Below, piece by piece: positions 54,145 to 62,993 of a stretch of 64,000 nucleotides of DNA; the stretch's first letter is position 1; each line of letters starts with the position of its first letter. The stretch lies in contig JAAESI010000331.1 in the NCBI GenBank assembly GCA_024229515.1, positions 1 to 64,000 of the forward strand. Reading direction: 5' to 3'. Under the pieces are notes generated by a model that saw nothing but the letters and a program-made list of their open reading frames with translations, was not told where the DNA came from and ran no database searches. Source of the DNA: Pseudomonadota bacterium. GTDB lineage: Bacteria; Myxococcota_A; UBA796; UBA9615. The translations under genes were made by a program, and so were the position numbers.

Positions 54145-57100
54145 TTGCGTCGTCTCGTCTTGCTGACCGCGTTGCTGTTTTCGACCTTCGCCGCCTCACC
54201 CGCGGCGGCGCAGGAGACCAACTGCATCAATACGGTCGATGACGACACCGACGGCGACACCGACTGCGAAGACCTCGACTGCGCCTCGGACGCCGCCTGC
54301 GCCTCGTTCGACACCGACGGCGACGGCGTCATCAACTCCGACGACGCCTTCCCCTCGGACTTCACCCAGTGCGGCGATTCGGACGCCGACACCTGCGACG
54401 ACTGCCTCATCCCCCCGGACTTCCAGTTCGACCCCTCCAGCGACGGCCTCGACACCGACGGCGACGGCCTGTGCGACCTGGGCGACCCCGACGACGACAA
54501 CGACGGCTTCACCGACATCGAAGAAGGCGACTGCCTCACCAATCCGACGGATGCCTCCTCCACCCCGCTGACCCAGGACAACGACTTCGACACCATCTGC
54601 GACGAGCTCGACCCCGACGACGACAACGACGGCTGGGACGACGTCGACGAGATCGCCTGCCTGCTCGACTTCTTCGCCCCCTTCGACCCCCTCACCTTCC
54701 CCGCCGACGTCGACGCCGACACCCTCTGCGACAGCGACGGGATCGACGGCTGCGTCGACGGCGACGGCGACGGCATCGGCACCGGCATCTCCGCCAACGT
54801 CGACTGCGTCGTCGCCCTCACCGACACCGACGACGCCGACCCCAACGTCTGCGGCGACGCCGAGCCCGACGGATGCGAGGACTGCACCACCGGCGTCTGG
54901 AACGGCGCCACCGACGGCCTCGACACCGACGGCGACGGCCTCTGCGACGTCGGCGATCTGGACGACGACGGCGACTGCTACTCCGACTCCGACGAGACCT
55001 CCTGCTCCACCGACCCGCTCCTGGACACCTCCACCCCACCCGACCTCGACAGCGACTGCGTCTGCGACGCCAACGACTCCTGCTACGACGCCGACGGCGA
55101 CGGCGTGGGCGACGCCTCCCTCGGCTCCACCGCCGGCTGCGACACCCCCGAGGACGACTCCAACGACCTCGACACCACCGTCTGCGTCGACACCGACGGG
55201 GACGGCTGCGACGACTGCGCGGTCACCTCCTGGGACCCCGCCAACGACGGCTTCGACTTCGACGCCGACGGCCTCTGCAACGTCGGCGATCTGGACGACG
55301 ATGACGACGGCTGGAGCGACGTCGACGAGGGCAACTGCAACACCGACCCGCTGAACGCCGGCGAGTTCCCCCCCGACAGCGACGGCGACGGCATCTGCGA
55401 TCTGCTCGACGGCTGCACCCTCGGCGACGCCGACAGCGACGGCCTCTGCGACGATGTCGACGGCTGCGTCGACGCCGACGGCGACGGCGTCGGCTCCGGG
55501 CTCGGCCTCGGCACCACCTGCGCCACCACCACCATCGACAGCAACGAGGCCGACGGCTTCGCCTGCGCCGACGACGACGCCGACTCCTGCGACGACTGCA
55601 CCTCCGGCCTCTGGGCCCCCGCCAACGACGGCCTCGACACCGACGGCGACGGCGACTGCAACGTCGGCGACCTGGACGACGACGGCGACGGCATCCCCGA
55701 CGCCACCGAGGGCGTGGCCGACCCCGACGGCGACGGCATCCCCGCCTCGCTCGATCCCGAGTCCGACGGCGACGGCATCCCCGACTCCGCCGAAGGCACC
55801 GGCGACCCCGACGGCGACTCCATCCCCAACTTCCTCGACGACGACTCCGACGGAGACGGCTTCTCCGACGCCGAAGAGGGCGCCACCGACCCCGACGGCG
55901 ACGGCATCCCCAACTTCCTCGACACCAACTCCGACGGCCAGGACTCCTCCGACACCCTCGACGGCGACGGTGACCTGGACGGCGACGGCGTGCCCGACTA
56001 CCTCGACACGGACGACTTCGACGGTCCCTCCGGCGACAACGACGGCGACGGCATCGGCAACGAGGTCGAGGTGCTCTACGGCTCCGACCCGGACAACGCC
56101 GACAGCGACGGCGACGGCGTCGATGACGGCACCGAGTGGGGCCCCGATCCCACCGGCCCGCCCCAGGACAGCGACGGCGTCGGCATCCCCGACGTGTTCG
56201 ACACCGACGACGACGAGGACGGCATCCCCACCGAGGCCGAGGGCGACGGCGAGACCGACACCGACGGCGACGACATCCCCGACTTCCTCGATCTGGACAG
56301 CGACGGCGACGGCATCCCCGACGAGGTCGAGGGCGACGGCGACCCCGACGGCGACGGCATCCCCAACTTCCAGGACGACGACGCCGACGGCGACGGCATC
56401 CCCGACGAGGACGTCACCGATCCCGACGCCGACACCGACGAGGACGGCATCCCCGATTGGCTCGACCCCGACGACGGCGACGGCCCCGACGCCGACCCCG
56501 ACGGCGACGGCATCGGCAACGCCGACGAGACCGCCGCGGGCACCGACCCCTACTCCGATGACAGCGACGGCGACGGCCTGTCCGACGGCGAGGAGGGGCT
56601 CGGCGACAGCGACGGCGACGGCATCATCGACGCCCTCGACGACGACTCCGACAACGACGGCGTGCCCGACGAGGACGAGCTGGCCGGCGACAGCGACGGC
56701 GACGGCCTCGACGACGTCGTCGACGACGACAGCGACAACGACGGCCTGCTCGACGGCGACGAGGACGAGGGTGACTTCGACGGCGACGGCCTCGACGACA
56801 TCGTCGACGACGACAGCGACAACGACGGCGTGCTCGACGGCGAAGAGGACGAGGTCGGCTCCGACATCCACAACCCCGACAGCGACGGCGACGGCATCCC
56901 CGACGGCGTCGAAGGCACCGGCGACGCCGACGGCGACGGCATCCCCAACCTCCTCGACGCCGACTCAGACGGCGACGGCAAGCCCGACGCGGTCGAAGGC
57001 ACCGGCGACAGCGACGGCGACGGCATCCCCAACTTCCTCGATCCCGAGGAGACGATCATCACGCCCGACGACACCGACGGCGACGGACTCGACGACGTGG

Positions 57101-57729
57101 ACGAGGAGGCCATCGGCACCGATCCCAACGACGTCGACACCGACGACGACGGCCTGTGGGACAGCGAGGAGACCGCGGACGACCTCGACGGCGACGGGCT
57201 GATCAACCCGCTGGATGCCGACGACGACGGCGACGGCATCCTCACCGGCTTCGAGATCAACTTCGCCCTGGACCCCGACGGCGACGGCATCCCCAACCAC
57301 CTCGACCTGTGGAGCGACGAGGATCTGCTGCCGGACGACGTCGAAGGCATCGGCGACCTCGACCACGACGGGCTCCCCAACTTCCTCGACTTCGACGCCG
57401 ACGGCGACGGCATCGACGACGACGCCGACGGCACCGGCGACGTGGACGGCGATGGCATCGAAGGCTGGATGGATCCCGACGACAACGACGGCCCCAACGG
57501 CGATCTCGACGGCGACGGCCTGACCAACGTCGAAGAAGACTCCTGGCGCACCGATCCCAACAACCCCGACACCGACGGCGACGGAGTCAGCGATGGCGAT
57601 GAGGTCGAGGCGGGCACGGACCCGCGGAACGCGTGCAGCTGCAACGCCGTCCCCGGGGGGCGGTCGGTCGCGCTCTATGGCTTGCTGATGGTCGGCTTCG
57701 CAGCCGCTCGGCGCCGCCGGCGCCCCTGA
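54145..57729 (+). CDS. Thrombospondin-type-3-repeat surface protein with MYXO-CTERM-like tag
   Basis: A 1194-residue protein starting TTG 54145 (GGGAG 5 nt upstream; GTG 54139 is an alternative), with signal LVLLTALLFSTFAASPAAAQE. Almost the whole chain is Asp-rich thrombospondin type 3-like repeats (DTDGDGLCDLGDPDDDNDG, DSDGDGIPDEVEGDGD and many more), each binding calcium in known proteins. The C-terminus NACSCNAVPGGRSVALYGLL then a hydrophobic helix and ARRRRRP matches a MYXO-CTERM-type sorting signal (Cys, helix, Arg cluster). So it is probably a surface-anchored, calcium-stabilised rod. Confidence 0.85.
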   Translation: MRRLVLLTALLFSTFAASPAAAQETNCINTVDDDTDGDTDCEDLDCASDAACASFDTDGDGVINSDDAFPSDFTQCGDSDADTCDDCLIPPDFQFDPSSDGLDTDGDGLCDLGDPDDDNDGFTDIEEGDCLTNPTDASSTPLTQDNDFDTICDELDPDDDNDGWDDVDEIACLLDFFAPFDPLTFPADVDADTLCDSDGIDGCVDGDGDGIGTGISANVDCVVALTDTDDADPNVCGDAEPDGCEDCTTGVWNGATDGLDTDGDGLCDVGDLDDDGDCYSDSDETSCSTDPLLDTSTPPDLDSDCVCDANDSCYDADGDGVGDASLGSTAGCDTPEDDSNDLDTTVCVDTDGDGCDDCAVTSWDPANDGFDFDADGLCNVGDLDDDDDGWSDVDEGNCNTDPLNAGEFPPDSDGDGICDLLDGCTLGDADSDGLCDDVDGCVDADGDGVGSGLGLGTTCATTTIDSNEADGFACADDDADSCDDCTSGLWAPANDGLDTDGDGDCNVGDLDDDGDGIPDATEGVADPDGDGIPASLDPESDGDGIPDSAEGTGDPDGDSIPNFLDDDSDGDGFSDAEEGATDPDGDGIPNFLDTNSDGQDSSDTLDGDGDLDGDGVPDYLDTDDFDGPSGDNDGDGIGNEVEVLYGSDPDNADSDGDGVDDGTEWGPDPTGPPQDSDGVGIPDVFDTDDDEDGIPTEAEGDGETDTDGDDIPDFLDLDSDGDGIPDEVEGDGDPDGDGIPNFQDDDADGDGIPDEDVTDPDADTDEDGIPDWLDPDDGDGPDADPDGDGIGNADETAAGTDPYSDDSDGDGLSDGEEGLGDSDGDGIIDALDDDSDNDGVPDEDELAGDSDGDGLDDVVDDDSDNDGLLDGDEDEGDFDGDGLDDIVDDDSDNDGVLDGEEDEVGSDIHNPDSDGDGIPDGVEGTGDADGDGIPNLLDADSDGDGKPDAVEGTGDSDGDGIPNFLDPEETIITPDDTDGDGLDDVDEEAIGTDPNDVDTDDDGLWDSEETADDLDGDGLINPLDADDDGDGILTGFEINFALDPDGDGIPNHLDLWSDEDLLPDDVEGIGDLDHDGLPNFLDFDADGDGIDDDADGTGDVDGDGIEGWMDPDDNDGPNGDLDGDGLTNVEEDSWRTDPNNPDTDGDGVSDGDEVEAGTDPRNACSCNAVPGGRSVALYGLLMVGFAAARRRRRP

Positions 57730-57736
57730 TCCCTGT

Positions 57737-57750
57737 GGCCTGAGGCCTGA
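57737..57750. repeat. GGCCTGA heptamer repeat (two copies)
   Basis: GGCCTGA is repeated twice between the convergent stop codons of the thrombospondin-type gene and the periplasmic coiled-coil gene. The same pair occurs at 39154-39167, and related heptamers nearby suggest a dispersed short tandem repeat. Confidence 0.55.
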
Positions 57751-57753
57751 CCC

Positions 57754-58194
57754 CTACTTGCCGCAGGCGTCCGTGAGGATCTCCTGAGCGACCGTGATCT
57801 TGTCCTCGAGCTTGATCTTATGGGCGACGTCCACCGTCTGGTACCACTCCAGCCGACGCGCGCTGACGTAGCCGTCGACCATGCCCGCGAGGCGTCGCTT
57901 GAGCCGACCGCTCTCCTCGAACGCGGCCCCCGCCTCCGCTTCCTTGGCAGCGGTCTGCTGCTCGGCGTTGATGCGGCCCATGCCGTGGGCGTGGCTCGCT
58001 TCGGTGCGGTAGATGTCCGCCTGCCGAGTCGCGATCTTCCCCCGACGAATCGCGTCGCAGCGGAGCGCGCTGACGGCGCTCAGGTTGGCCAGCGTGGTGT
58101 CCTTGGCCCCCCCGTCCTGCGCCATCGCGGCCGGAAGAACGAAGAGGAGGCCCAGAAGGCTCACGATTCCCAGTGTCAGTCGCTTGGATCCCAT
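57754..58194 (-). CDS. Small periplasmic helical protein
   Basis: A 146-residue protein with a signal peptide (MGSKRLTLGIVSLLGLLFVLPAAMA). The mature part is helical and coiled-coil-like (EASHAHGMGRINAEQQTAAKEAEAG, ESGRLKRRLAGMVDGYVSARR, KIKLEDKITVAQEIL) with two Cys (LRCDAIRRG and ACGK). No known family. Divergent from the PDZ protein gene with about 29 bp between starts. Probably a periplasmic adaptor or scaffolding protein. Confidence 0.65.
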   Translation of the reverse strand: MGSKRLTLGIVSLLGLLFVLPAAMAQDGGAKDTTLANLSAVSALRCDAIRRGKIATRQADIYRTEASHAHGMGRINAEQQTAAKEAEAGAAFEESGRLKRRLAGMVDGYVSARRLEWYQTVDVAHKIKLEDKITVAQEILTDACGK

Positions 58195-58223
58195 GCCGGC
58201 TTTCTACCTCCTGCCCTCTCGTA

Positions 58224-59045
58224 ATGGAAGACTGGGCGCACTACACTCGCGGGCCAGTGGACGACCGCCGACCGGTGCTGATCGCCGTACTCCTCTTCGT
58301 CGTGGCGATGGTGGGGGTGTACACATGGGCGACTGGCGGGGACACGATTCCCGAGCCCACGGCCGTCGCGGCCGCCCCCGCGCCCGTGGCCGCACCCGCG
58401 GTGGAGCGGCCCACCCCGCCTCCCCGCCGAAGCCCCCCCAAGCCGCGCCCGACGTTCACGCCGTCGATCCCGGTGGACGAGCCGGCCGCCCCCGAAGAGG
58501 ACCCGGACGCGGTCATCGTCACCGGCCGGGTGATCGACGACAACGGTCAGCCGGCACGCCGCGTGTCCGTGAAGTACCGGGGCGACAAGGGGCGGCGGAC
58601 GACCAAATCCGATGAGTTCGGCCAGTTCAGCTTCACGACCAAGGGCGAGCGGGTCGAGGTCTGGGCCGAGCGCAAGGACGGGGCGCTCGTCAGCCGCAGC
58701 GAAAAGCAGTACGCCGACGGCCCCGGGGAGTGGGAGATCGTGCTCGAGCTCGAGTCGACGCGGCGGGCCGGCCTGGGGGTCAAGGTCAAGAAGCACAAGG
58801 ACGGCATCTACGTCCGCCAGGTGATGCCCGGCACCCCCGCTTCGGAGCTCGGCCTGCTCGCCGGCGACGTGATCATCGCCGTGGACGGCGAGGACGTCGG
58901 GGGGATGGCGGTCTCGCACGTGACCGCCAAGCTGACCGGACCGGTGGGCACGTCGCAGTACTTCACGGTGCGCCACCTCGACGGCTCCGAGGAGGACTAC
59001 ACCTTCGAGCGAACCCCCATCAGCACGAACCGAACCCCGCGATGA
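58224..59045 (+). CDS. Membrane-anchored PDZ protein with carboxypeptidase-regulatory-like domain
   Basis: A 273-residue protein starting ATG 58224. A transmembrane anchor at about 18-35 (VLIAVLLFVVAMVGVYTW) is followed by a Pro-rich linker. A small beta-sandwich domain (GRVIDDNGQPARRVSVKYRG ... FGQFSFTTKGERVEVWA) is followed by a PDZ domain (about 190-260: GIYVRQVMPGTPASELGLLAGDVIIAVDGEDVGGM). PDZ domains bind C-terminal peptides. It overlaps the next PDZ lipoprotein by 4 bp (ATGA). Confidence 0.85.
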   Translation: MEDWAHYTRGPVDDRRPVLIAVLLFVVAMVGVYTWATGGDTIPEPTAVAAAPAPVAAPAVERPTPPPRRSPPKPRPTFTPSIPVDEPAAPEEDPDAVIVTGRVIDDNGQPARRVSVKYRGDKGRRTTKSDEFGQFSFTTKGERVEVWAERKDGALVSRSEKQYADGPGEWEIVLELESTRRAGLGVKVKKHKDGIYVRQVMPGTPASELGLLAGDVIIAVDGEDVGGMAVSHVTAKLTGPVGTSQYFTVRHLDGSEEDYTFERTPISTNRTPR

Positions 59046-59746
59046 GGACCGCCGCTGCGTTGGCCGCACTGGTGCTGATGGTGGGCTGCGGGACCTGGTC
59101 CTGGCGCCTGCCCGGCATCCGCTACGCCCCCCGGGACGCACCCGCCGCCGTCTACCCGGGGCTGCAGGGAGCCGACCTCGCGCCGGAGTCGTACGCCATC
59201 GCCAGCGGCGAGGTCGCGGGGCAGAACATGGACGCCGTGATGGCCAAGATGGCGGCTGACGGGCGACGCCGGGGCGCCGACGCGGTCGTGATGATGGACT
59301 TCGAGACCATGACCGCCCACTGGTCCACGTTCCACCTGCAGGACACCGAGAAGCCCGGGGAGATCGCGCGCACCGAGACGATCGAGACCGCGGAGACGTG
59401 GGCGACGGTGGCGGCTACGGCGGTCCGCGCACCGACGTGGTGCCTCGGCCTTCAGTTGGCCTGTGAGGACGTCGACGGCGCCTGTTCCAGCCGCATCGAC
59501 CGCATCGCCATCGGCTCCCCCGCGGAAGCCGCCGGCCTCCGGTTGGGCAACCGCATCGCCAGCGTCGACGGACTGCCGGTGGCACACCCCTGGGATGTGC
59601 ACCAGCGGGTGGACGCGGCCGGGGGAAGTGCTGTAAATCTTGGGATTCAAGGACCAAATTCCACAATCAGCGTGGTTGTGGAGCCGGTCGGGTGTGGGGC
59701 CCTTTACGGAGGCTCGGATGATTCTTCGCCAGATTCTGGTGATTGA
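59042..59746 (+). CDS. PDZ lipoprotein
   Basis: A 234-residue protein with signal MRTAAALAALVLMVGC. The middle has GQNMDAVMAKMAADGRRRGADAVVMMDFETM, then a PDZ-like end (RIDRIAIGSPAEAAGLRLGNRIASVDGLPV and WDVHQRVDAAGGSAVNLGI). The start overlaps the previous gene. The last 120 bp have lower G+C (aaatcttgggattcaa). Its stop lies inside the response-regulator gene, whose ATG at 59718 overlaps it. Confidence 0.75.
   Translation: MRTAAALAALVLMVGCGTWSWRLPGIRYAPRDAPAAVYPGLQGADLAPESYAIASGEVAGQNMDAVMAKMAADGRRRGADAVVMMDFETMTAHWSTFHLQDTEKPGEIARTETIETAETWATVAATAVRAPTWCLGLQLACEDVDGACSSRIDRIAIGSPAEAAGLRLGNRIASVDGLPVAHPWDVHQRVDAAGGSAVNLGIQGPNSTISVVVEPVGCGALYGGSDDSSPDSGD
59661..59681. promoter_or_regulatory. 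Inverted repeat CCACAA...TTGTGG upstream of the receiver gene
   Basis: CCACAA at 59661-59666 and TTGTGG at 59676-59681 form 6-bp arms around 9 bp, about 37 bp before ATG 59718, within an AT-richer stretch. It could be an operator or hairpin, but the match is short and lies inside coding sequence. Confidence 0.3.
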
Positions 59747-60059
59747 CGACAACGGCAGCGTGCGCGATGCGATGGACCGCATCCTCGAAGACCTGGGCTA
59801 CCTCCCCTTCCCCGCGGTGGACCGGTCCGAGGCGCTCGAGATGATGTCGTCGGTGAACTTCTCCGCGGCGGTCATCGACTACAAACTGGGCGAGGACAAC
59901 GCGGGTGAGGTGCTCCGCGAGCGCCACCCCGGGCTCCCGGTGATCGTGATGAGCGGCAAGGCCAGCGAAGACGAGCTGCAAACCCTCGTCGGAGGCGAGG
60001 CGAACGGCTACCTGAGGAAGCCGTTCACCCGCGACCAGCTCGGTTCGGTGCTCACCTAG
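59718..60059 (+). CDS. Stand-alone response-regulator receiver protein
   Basis: A 113-residue single REC domain. Acid pocket Asp10-Asp11, phospho-acceptor Asp54 in AAVIDYKLG, Ser79 in VIVMSGKAS and Lys101 in YLRKPF are all present. No output domain, so it is a CheY- or Spo0F-like phosphorelay part or partner of a larger protein. ATG 59718 has ACGGAGG with 5-nt spacing. No sensor kinase gene is in the window. Confidence 0.9.
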   Translation: MILRQILVIDDNGSVRDAMDRILEDLGYLPFPAVDRSEALEMMSSVNFSAAVIDYKLGEDNAGEVLRERHPGLPVIVMSGKASEDELQTLVGGEANGYLRKPFTRDQLGSVLT

Positions 60060-61443
60060 CCGCCGCCGCGGTCCAGCCTCCATCGCTGCAGGCTTGCAGC
60101 ATGCGTGGCAGACGCGCCGCCCACGCCGCCTCGTTGTGCTCGGCGCCCGGCTCGTGCCAGTGCCAAAGATCCACGTCGAAGGCGTACCCCAGGCCCGCGA
60201 GCACGTCCCGCATCTGCGCGGTCTCGCAGTAGTTGTCGAAGTCGGCGGTGTCCTCGTGGATCCCGTCGCCGTCGTCGTCCGAGCACGTGACCGCGTCTCC
60301 CCCGCTGTCGAGGTACACCGCCGTGGTCCCGTGCGCGCTCCAGAGGTTGGCGAGCGCCTGGGAGCCGTCCAGCGACGGGTCCGACGCGCCCCAGAACAGG
60401 CTCGGTGACATCGCCCCCACGCAGCCCGCGAGGGAGTCGTCGGTCATCCCGATCCAGAGGCTCAGGAGGCCGCCCAGGGAGCTGCCCGCGATCATGAGGG
60501 AGTCCCCTTCGGCGGCGAGGCCGTAGCGATCGCGGAAGAACGGGAGCACCGCCTCGGTCAGCATCCCGTGGTAGCCCGCCGCCTGGCCTCCGTAGGTGAC
60601 GAAGTCGGCCACGTCGGTGGTGTGGGTGTACGCGTCGAGGCGGTCGGCGGCGTTGTCCACCGCCAGCAGCACGACGTCGGCGAACTCGGGCGCCGCCAGC
60701 GCGACGTCGGCCTGCCAGCCGCCCCAGATCGCGTCCGGGTTCATCACGTTCTGGCCGTCGTGCAGCAGGAGGGTGCGGTAGCTGCCGCCCGCGGTGAAGT
60801 CGGCCGGCAGCAGCGCACGGAGGGTGCGGGGCGGGACGAGGTGCTCGGTGTCCAGGTCGGGGAACCGCTCGCGCCACGCCAGTCCGCTGGGGGGGCTCAC
60901 GTAGCCGAACAGGCCGAAGGCGTCGTACCCGTAGGCGGTCGACTCGGGGGGGTCGCGGTAGGCGTCGCCCTCGGAGGTGTGCCAGCGGTAGCGATCGCCG
61001 GCGTCGATCACCGCGTCGTCCACCAGCACGTACCAGTGCACGCCGGTGGCGGCGGCGGTCGCGGGGTGGGTCCCGGGCGTCCAGTCATCGAAGTCGCCCG
61101 CGACCGAGACCGTGCCGGAGGCGTCGTCCCAGCGGGTCACGAAGAGCCAGCGCGATCCGTCGGTGGCGGGCAGACCGCCGGTCCAGCCGAACTCCCGAAT
61201 CACCGTGTCGATCGCCTGGATGGGCATGGTCTCGTCGTCGAGGATCGCGACGATCGCATCCAGTCCGCCGGGGGCCGCGTCGTCGTCGTCGGTGGCGTCG
61301 TCGTCGTCGGTGGCGTCGTCGTCGTCCGTGGTGGCGTCGTCGTCGTCGCCGGCGGAGTCATCGTCGTCGTCGACCACGGTCACGAACGAGGGGCAGCCCG
61401 ACAGCAGCAGGGCGAGCAGAAGGGGGGGGGTGAGACGGAGCAT
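60052..61443 (-). CDS. Esterase-like lipoprotein with E-set/CBM48-like domain
   Basis: A 463-residue protein. Signal MLRLTPPLLLALLLSGC and Asp linker (DDDDDSAGDDDDATTDDDD). An E-set/glycogen-binding-like module covers about 95-185 (VSVAGDFDDWTPGTHP), then an alpha/beta esterase of the enterochelin-esterase (Fes/EsD) type: YRTLLLHDGQNVMNP, VLLAVDNA, nucleophile Ser322 in AGSSLGGLLS, WGAMSPSLFWG-type and HEPGAEHNEAAW for the acid and His. It could cleave ester-linked ligands at the cell surface. Its stop overlaps the converging receiver gene by 8 bp. Confidence 0.85.
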   Translation of the reverse strand: MLRLTPPLLLALLLSGCPSFVTVVDDDDDSAGDDDDATTDDDDATDDDDATDDDDAAPGGLDAIVAILDDETMPIQAIDTVIREFGWTGGLPATDGSRWLFVTRWDDASGTVSVAGDFDDWTPGTHPATAAATGVHWYVLVDDAVIDAGDRYRWHTSEGDAYRDPPESTAYGYDAFGLFGYVSPPSGLAWRERFPDLDTEHLVPPRTLRALLPADFTAGGSYRTLLLHDGQNVMNPDAIWGGWQADVALAAPEFADVVLLAVDNAADRLDAYTHTTDVADFVTYGGQAAGYHGMLTEAVLPFFRDRYGLAAEGDSLMIAGSSLGGLLSLWIGMTDDSLAGCVGAMSPSLFWGASDPSLDGSQALANLWSAHGTTAVYLDSGGDAVTCSDDDGDGIHEDTADFDNYCETAQMRDVLAGLGYAFDVDLWHWHEPGAEHNEAAWAARLPRMLQACSDGGWTAAAAR

Positions 61444-61469
61444 GGGGCGAGTATGGCACCCTGAGCGAG

Positions 61470-62993
61470 GTGGCCGACGTCGACCGAACCGTGCTCGCGT
61501 CCGTCGGCCTCGGCGCCCTCGCGCTGCTGTGGCGGATCCGCGTCGCCGGCCGCTACGACGGCCACGAAGAAGAGGACTGGGGAAACCTCGAGATCGTCCG
61601 CGGGGTGGTCGACAGCAACTTCGGCTACGTCGAGACCGAACACATGCCGCTGTTCGCCTGGGTCTCCGCCGTCGTCGCCCGGCTGGTCGGCGACGTGCCT
61701 CTGGCCTGCGTGTCGGTCGCCGTCGTGGCTGGGGCCGTGGCCGTCGGACTCACCGTCTGGATCGGCGAGAAGCACCTGGGGCGGGGGGTCGGGATCGGCG
61801 CCGGCGCCCTCCTCGTCCTGCAGCCCGAGGCACTGCTGTACTCGGCCACGCCGCTGCGGGAATCGCTGTACATGGCGCTGGCCCTGGGAGGCATGGCGGC
61901 GGTCGCGGCACGCCACGCGCCTGCTGCCGGGGGGCTGCTCGCCCTGGCCTTCCTGGCGCGCTTCAACGCCGCCTTCACGCTCCTGCCGGCGCTCGCATGG
62001 TGGGCCTGGCGGACCGACGATCCGGCCCTCAAGAGGAAGCTGGCGGGAGCCGCCGCGGGCATCGCCGTGGTCGTCCTGCTGTGGGCCGGCTTCTACCACT
62101 CGGAGACGGGCAACTGGACCTTCTGGGGCGGCGTCGTGTCGGCCAACACGGGCAACGCGGTCACCGATCTGTCGGTGTCGGAGCGGTTGGTCGCGTCCGG
62201 GGGGGCGGTGCTCGGCGTGTTCGGGTGGGTGCTCCCGGCCCACGTCGGCTGGGCGGTGGTCCCGCTGGCGGCCTGGGGCGGCTGGCGGGCCTGGCTGAGC
62301 GCCGAGGAGGGGCCGCGCTGGATCGGGCTCTGCACAGTCGCGACGCTGGCACTGCTCGCGGTCACCGCCGTGATGACGACCTACGACCGCACCCACAACC
62401 TGTGGTGGAAGTGGATTACCCCGTCGGTGCCGCTGCTGCTCTTGCTGGCCGTGTACGGCGCCCTCGAGGCGGCCAGGGGGCGGAACGAGCGGCTCGTCCA
62501 GGTCGCCGCGGTCGTGCTCGCGACGGCCACGGTGCTCGGCTACTCCTGGGAGACCGACCGCCAGCAGGAACTCAGCGAGGTCCGCTACGGCACCCAGGTG
62601 GATCTCGCGAAGTGGGCCGAAGAGGCCTGGCCGGCGGGCACATCGGTCCTGACGGAGGGGATCCCGGCGTCGTACCTGCGCAGCCGCCGCTCCTCCACGC
62701 CGGTGCTGCTGTGGACCGATCCTTCGCTCCCCCACGACGATCCCGCCGCCTTCGGGGAGTGGCTGCTGGCGCACCGGGTGGGGCTGGTCATGTGGTACCG
62801 CGAGGAGTGGACCGGCGCCGCCGAGGCGGCCGGCTACCTCGCCGCCCCGGAGCCTCGCGCGCTCGGCCGTGCGAAACTGGAGCCGGTGGTGGATGAGCGT
62901 TCGTACGGACTGATCGCCTTCCAGGTGCTCGGTCCCGGGATCCCCGAGCCGACGCGGCCGGCGCCCGCCGTGGCCGGGAGGCTCGGCCGGTGA
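61470..62993 (+). CDS. GT-C-like multi-spanning membrane protein
   Basis: A 507-residue protein with about ten transmembrane segments. An acidic first-loop motif HEEEDWGNLEIV follows TM1, as expected of GT-C glycosyltransferases (dolichyl- or undecaprenyl-phosphate sugar donors), and ETEHMPLFAW follows. Later segments include PLRESLYMALAL, ARFNAAFTLLPAL and TYDRTHNLWWKWITP. The soluble C-terminus contains the catalytic-domain-like DLAKWAEEAW and LGYSWETDRQ. It starts at GTG 61470 and overlaps the next paralogue by 4 bp. Donor and acceptor cannot be named. Confidence 0.75.
   Translation: MADVDRTVLASVGLGALALLWRIRVAGRYDGHEEEDWGNLEIVRGVVDSNFGYVETEHMPLFAWVSAVVARLVGDVPLACVSVAVVAGAVAVGLTVWIGEKHLGRGVGIGAGALLVLQPEALLYSATPLRESLYMALALGGMAAVAARHAPAAGGLLALAFLARFNAAFTLLPALAWWAWRTDDPALKRKLAGAAAGIAVVVLLWAGFYHSETGNWTFWGGVVSANTGNAVTDLSVSERLVASGGAVLGVFGWVLPAHVGWAVVPLAAWGGWRAWLSAEEGPRWIGLCTVATLALLAVTAVMTTYDRTHNLWWKWITPSVPLLLLLAVYGALEAARGRNERLVQVAAVVLATATVLGYSWETDRQQELSEVRYGTQVDLAKWAEEAWPAGTSVLTEGIPASYLRSRRSSTPVLLWTDPSLPHDDPAAFGEWLLAHRVGLVMWYREEWTGAAEAAGYLAAPEPRALGRAKLEPVVDERSYGLIAFQVLGPGIPEPTRPAPAVAGRLGR

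Noticed and set aside
54196..56871. An 890-codon Val/Ala-rich antisense frame
   Set aside because: It is the mirror of the Asp-rich repeats (GAC codons read as GTC); no signal, domain or start supports it.
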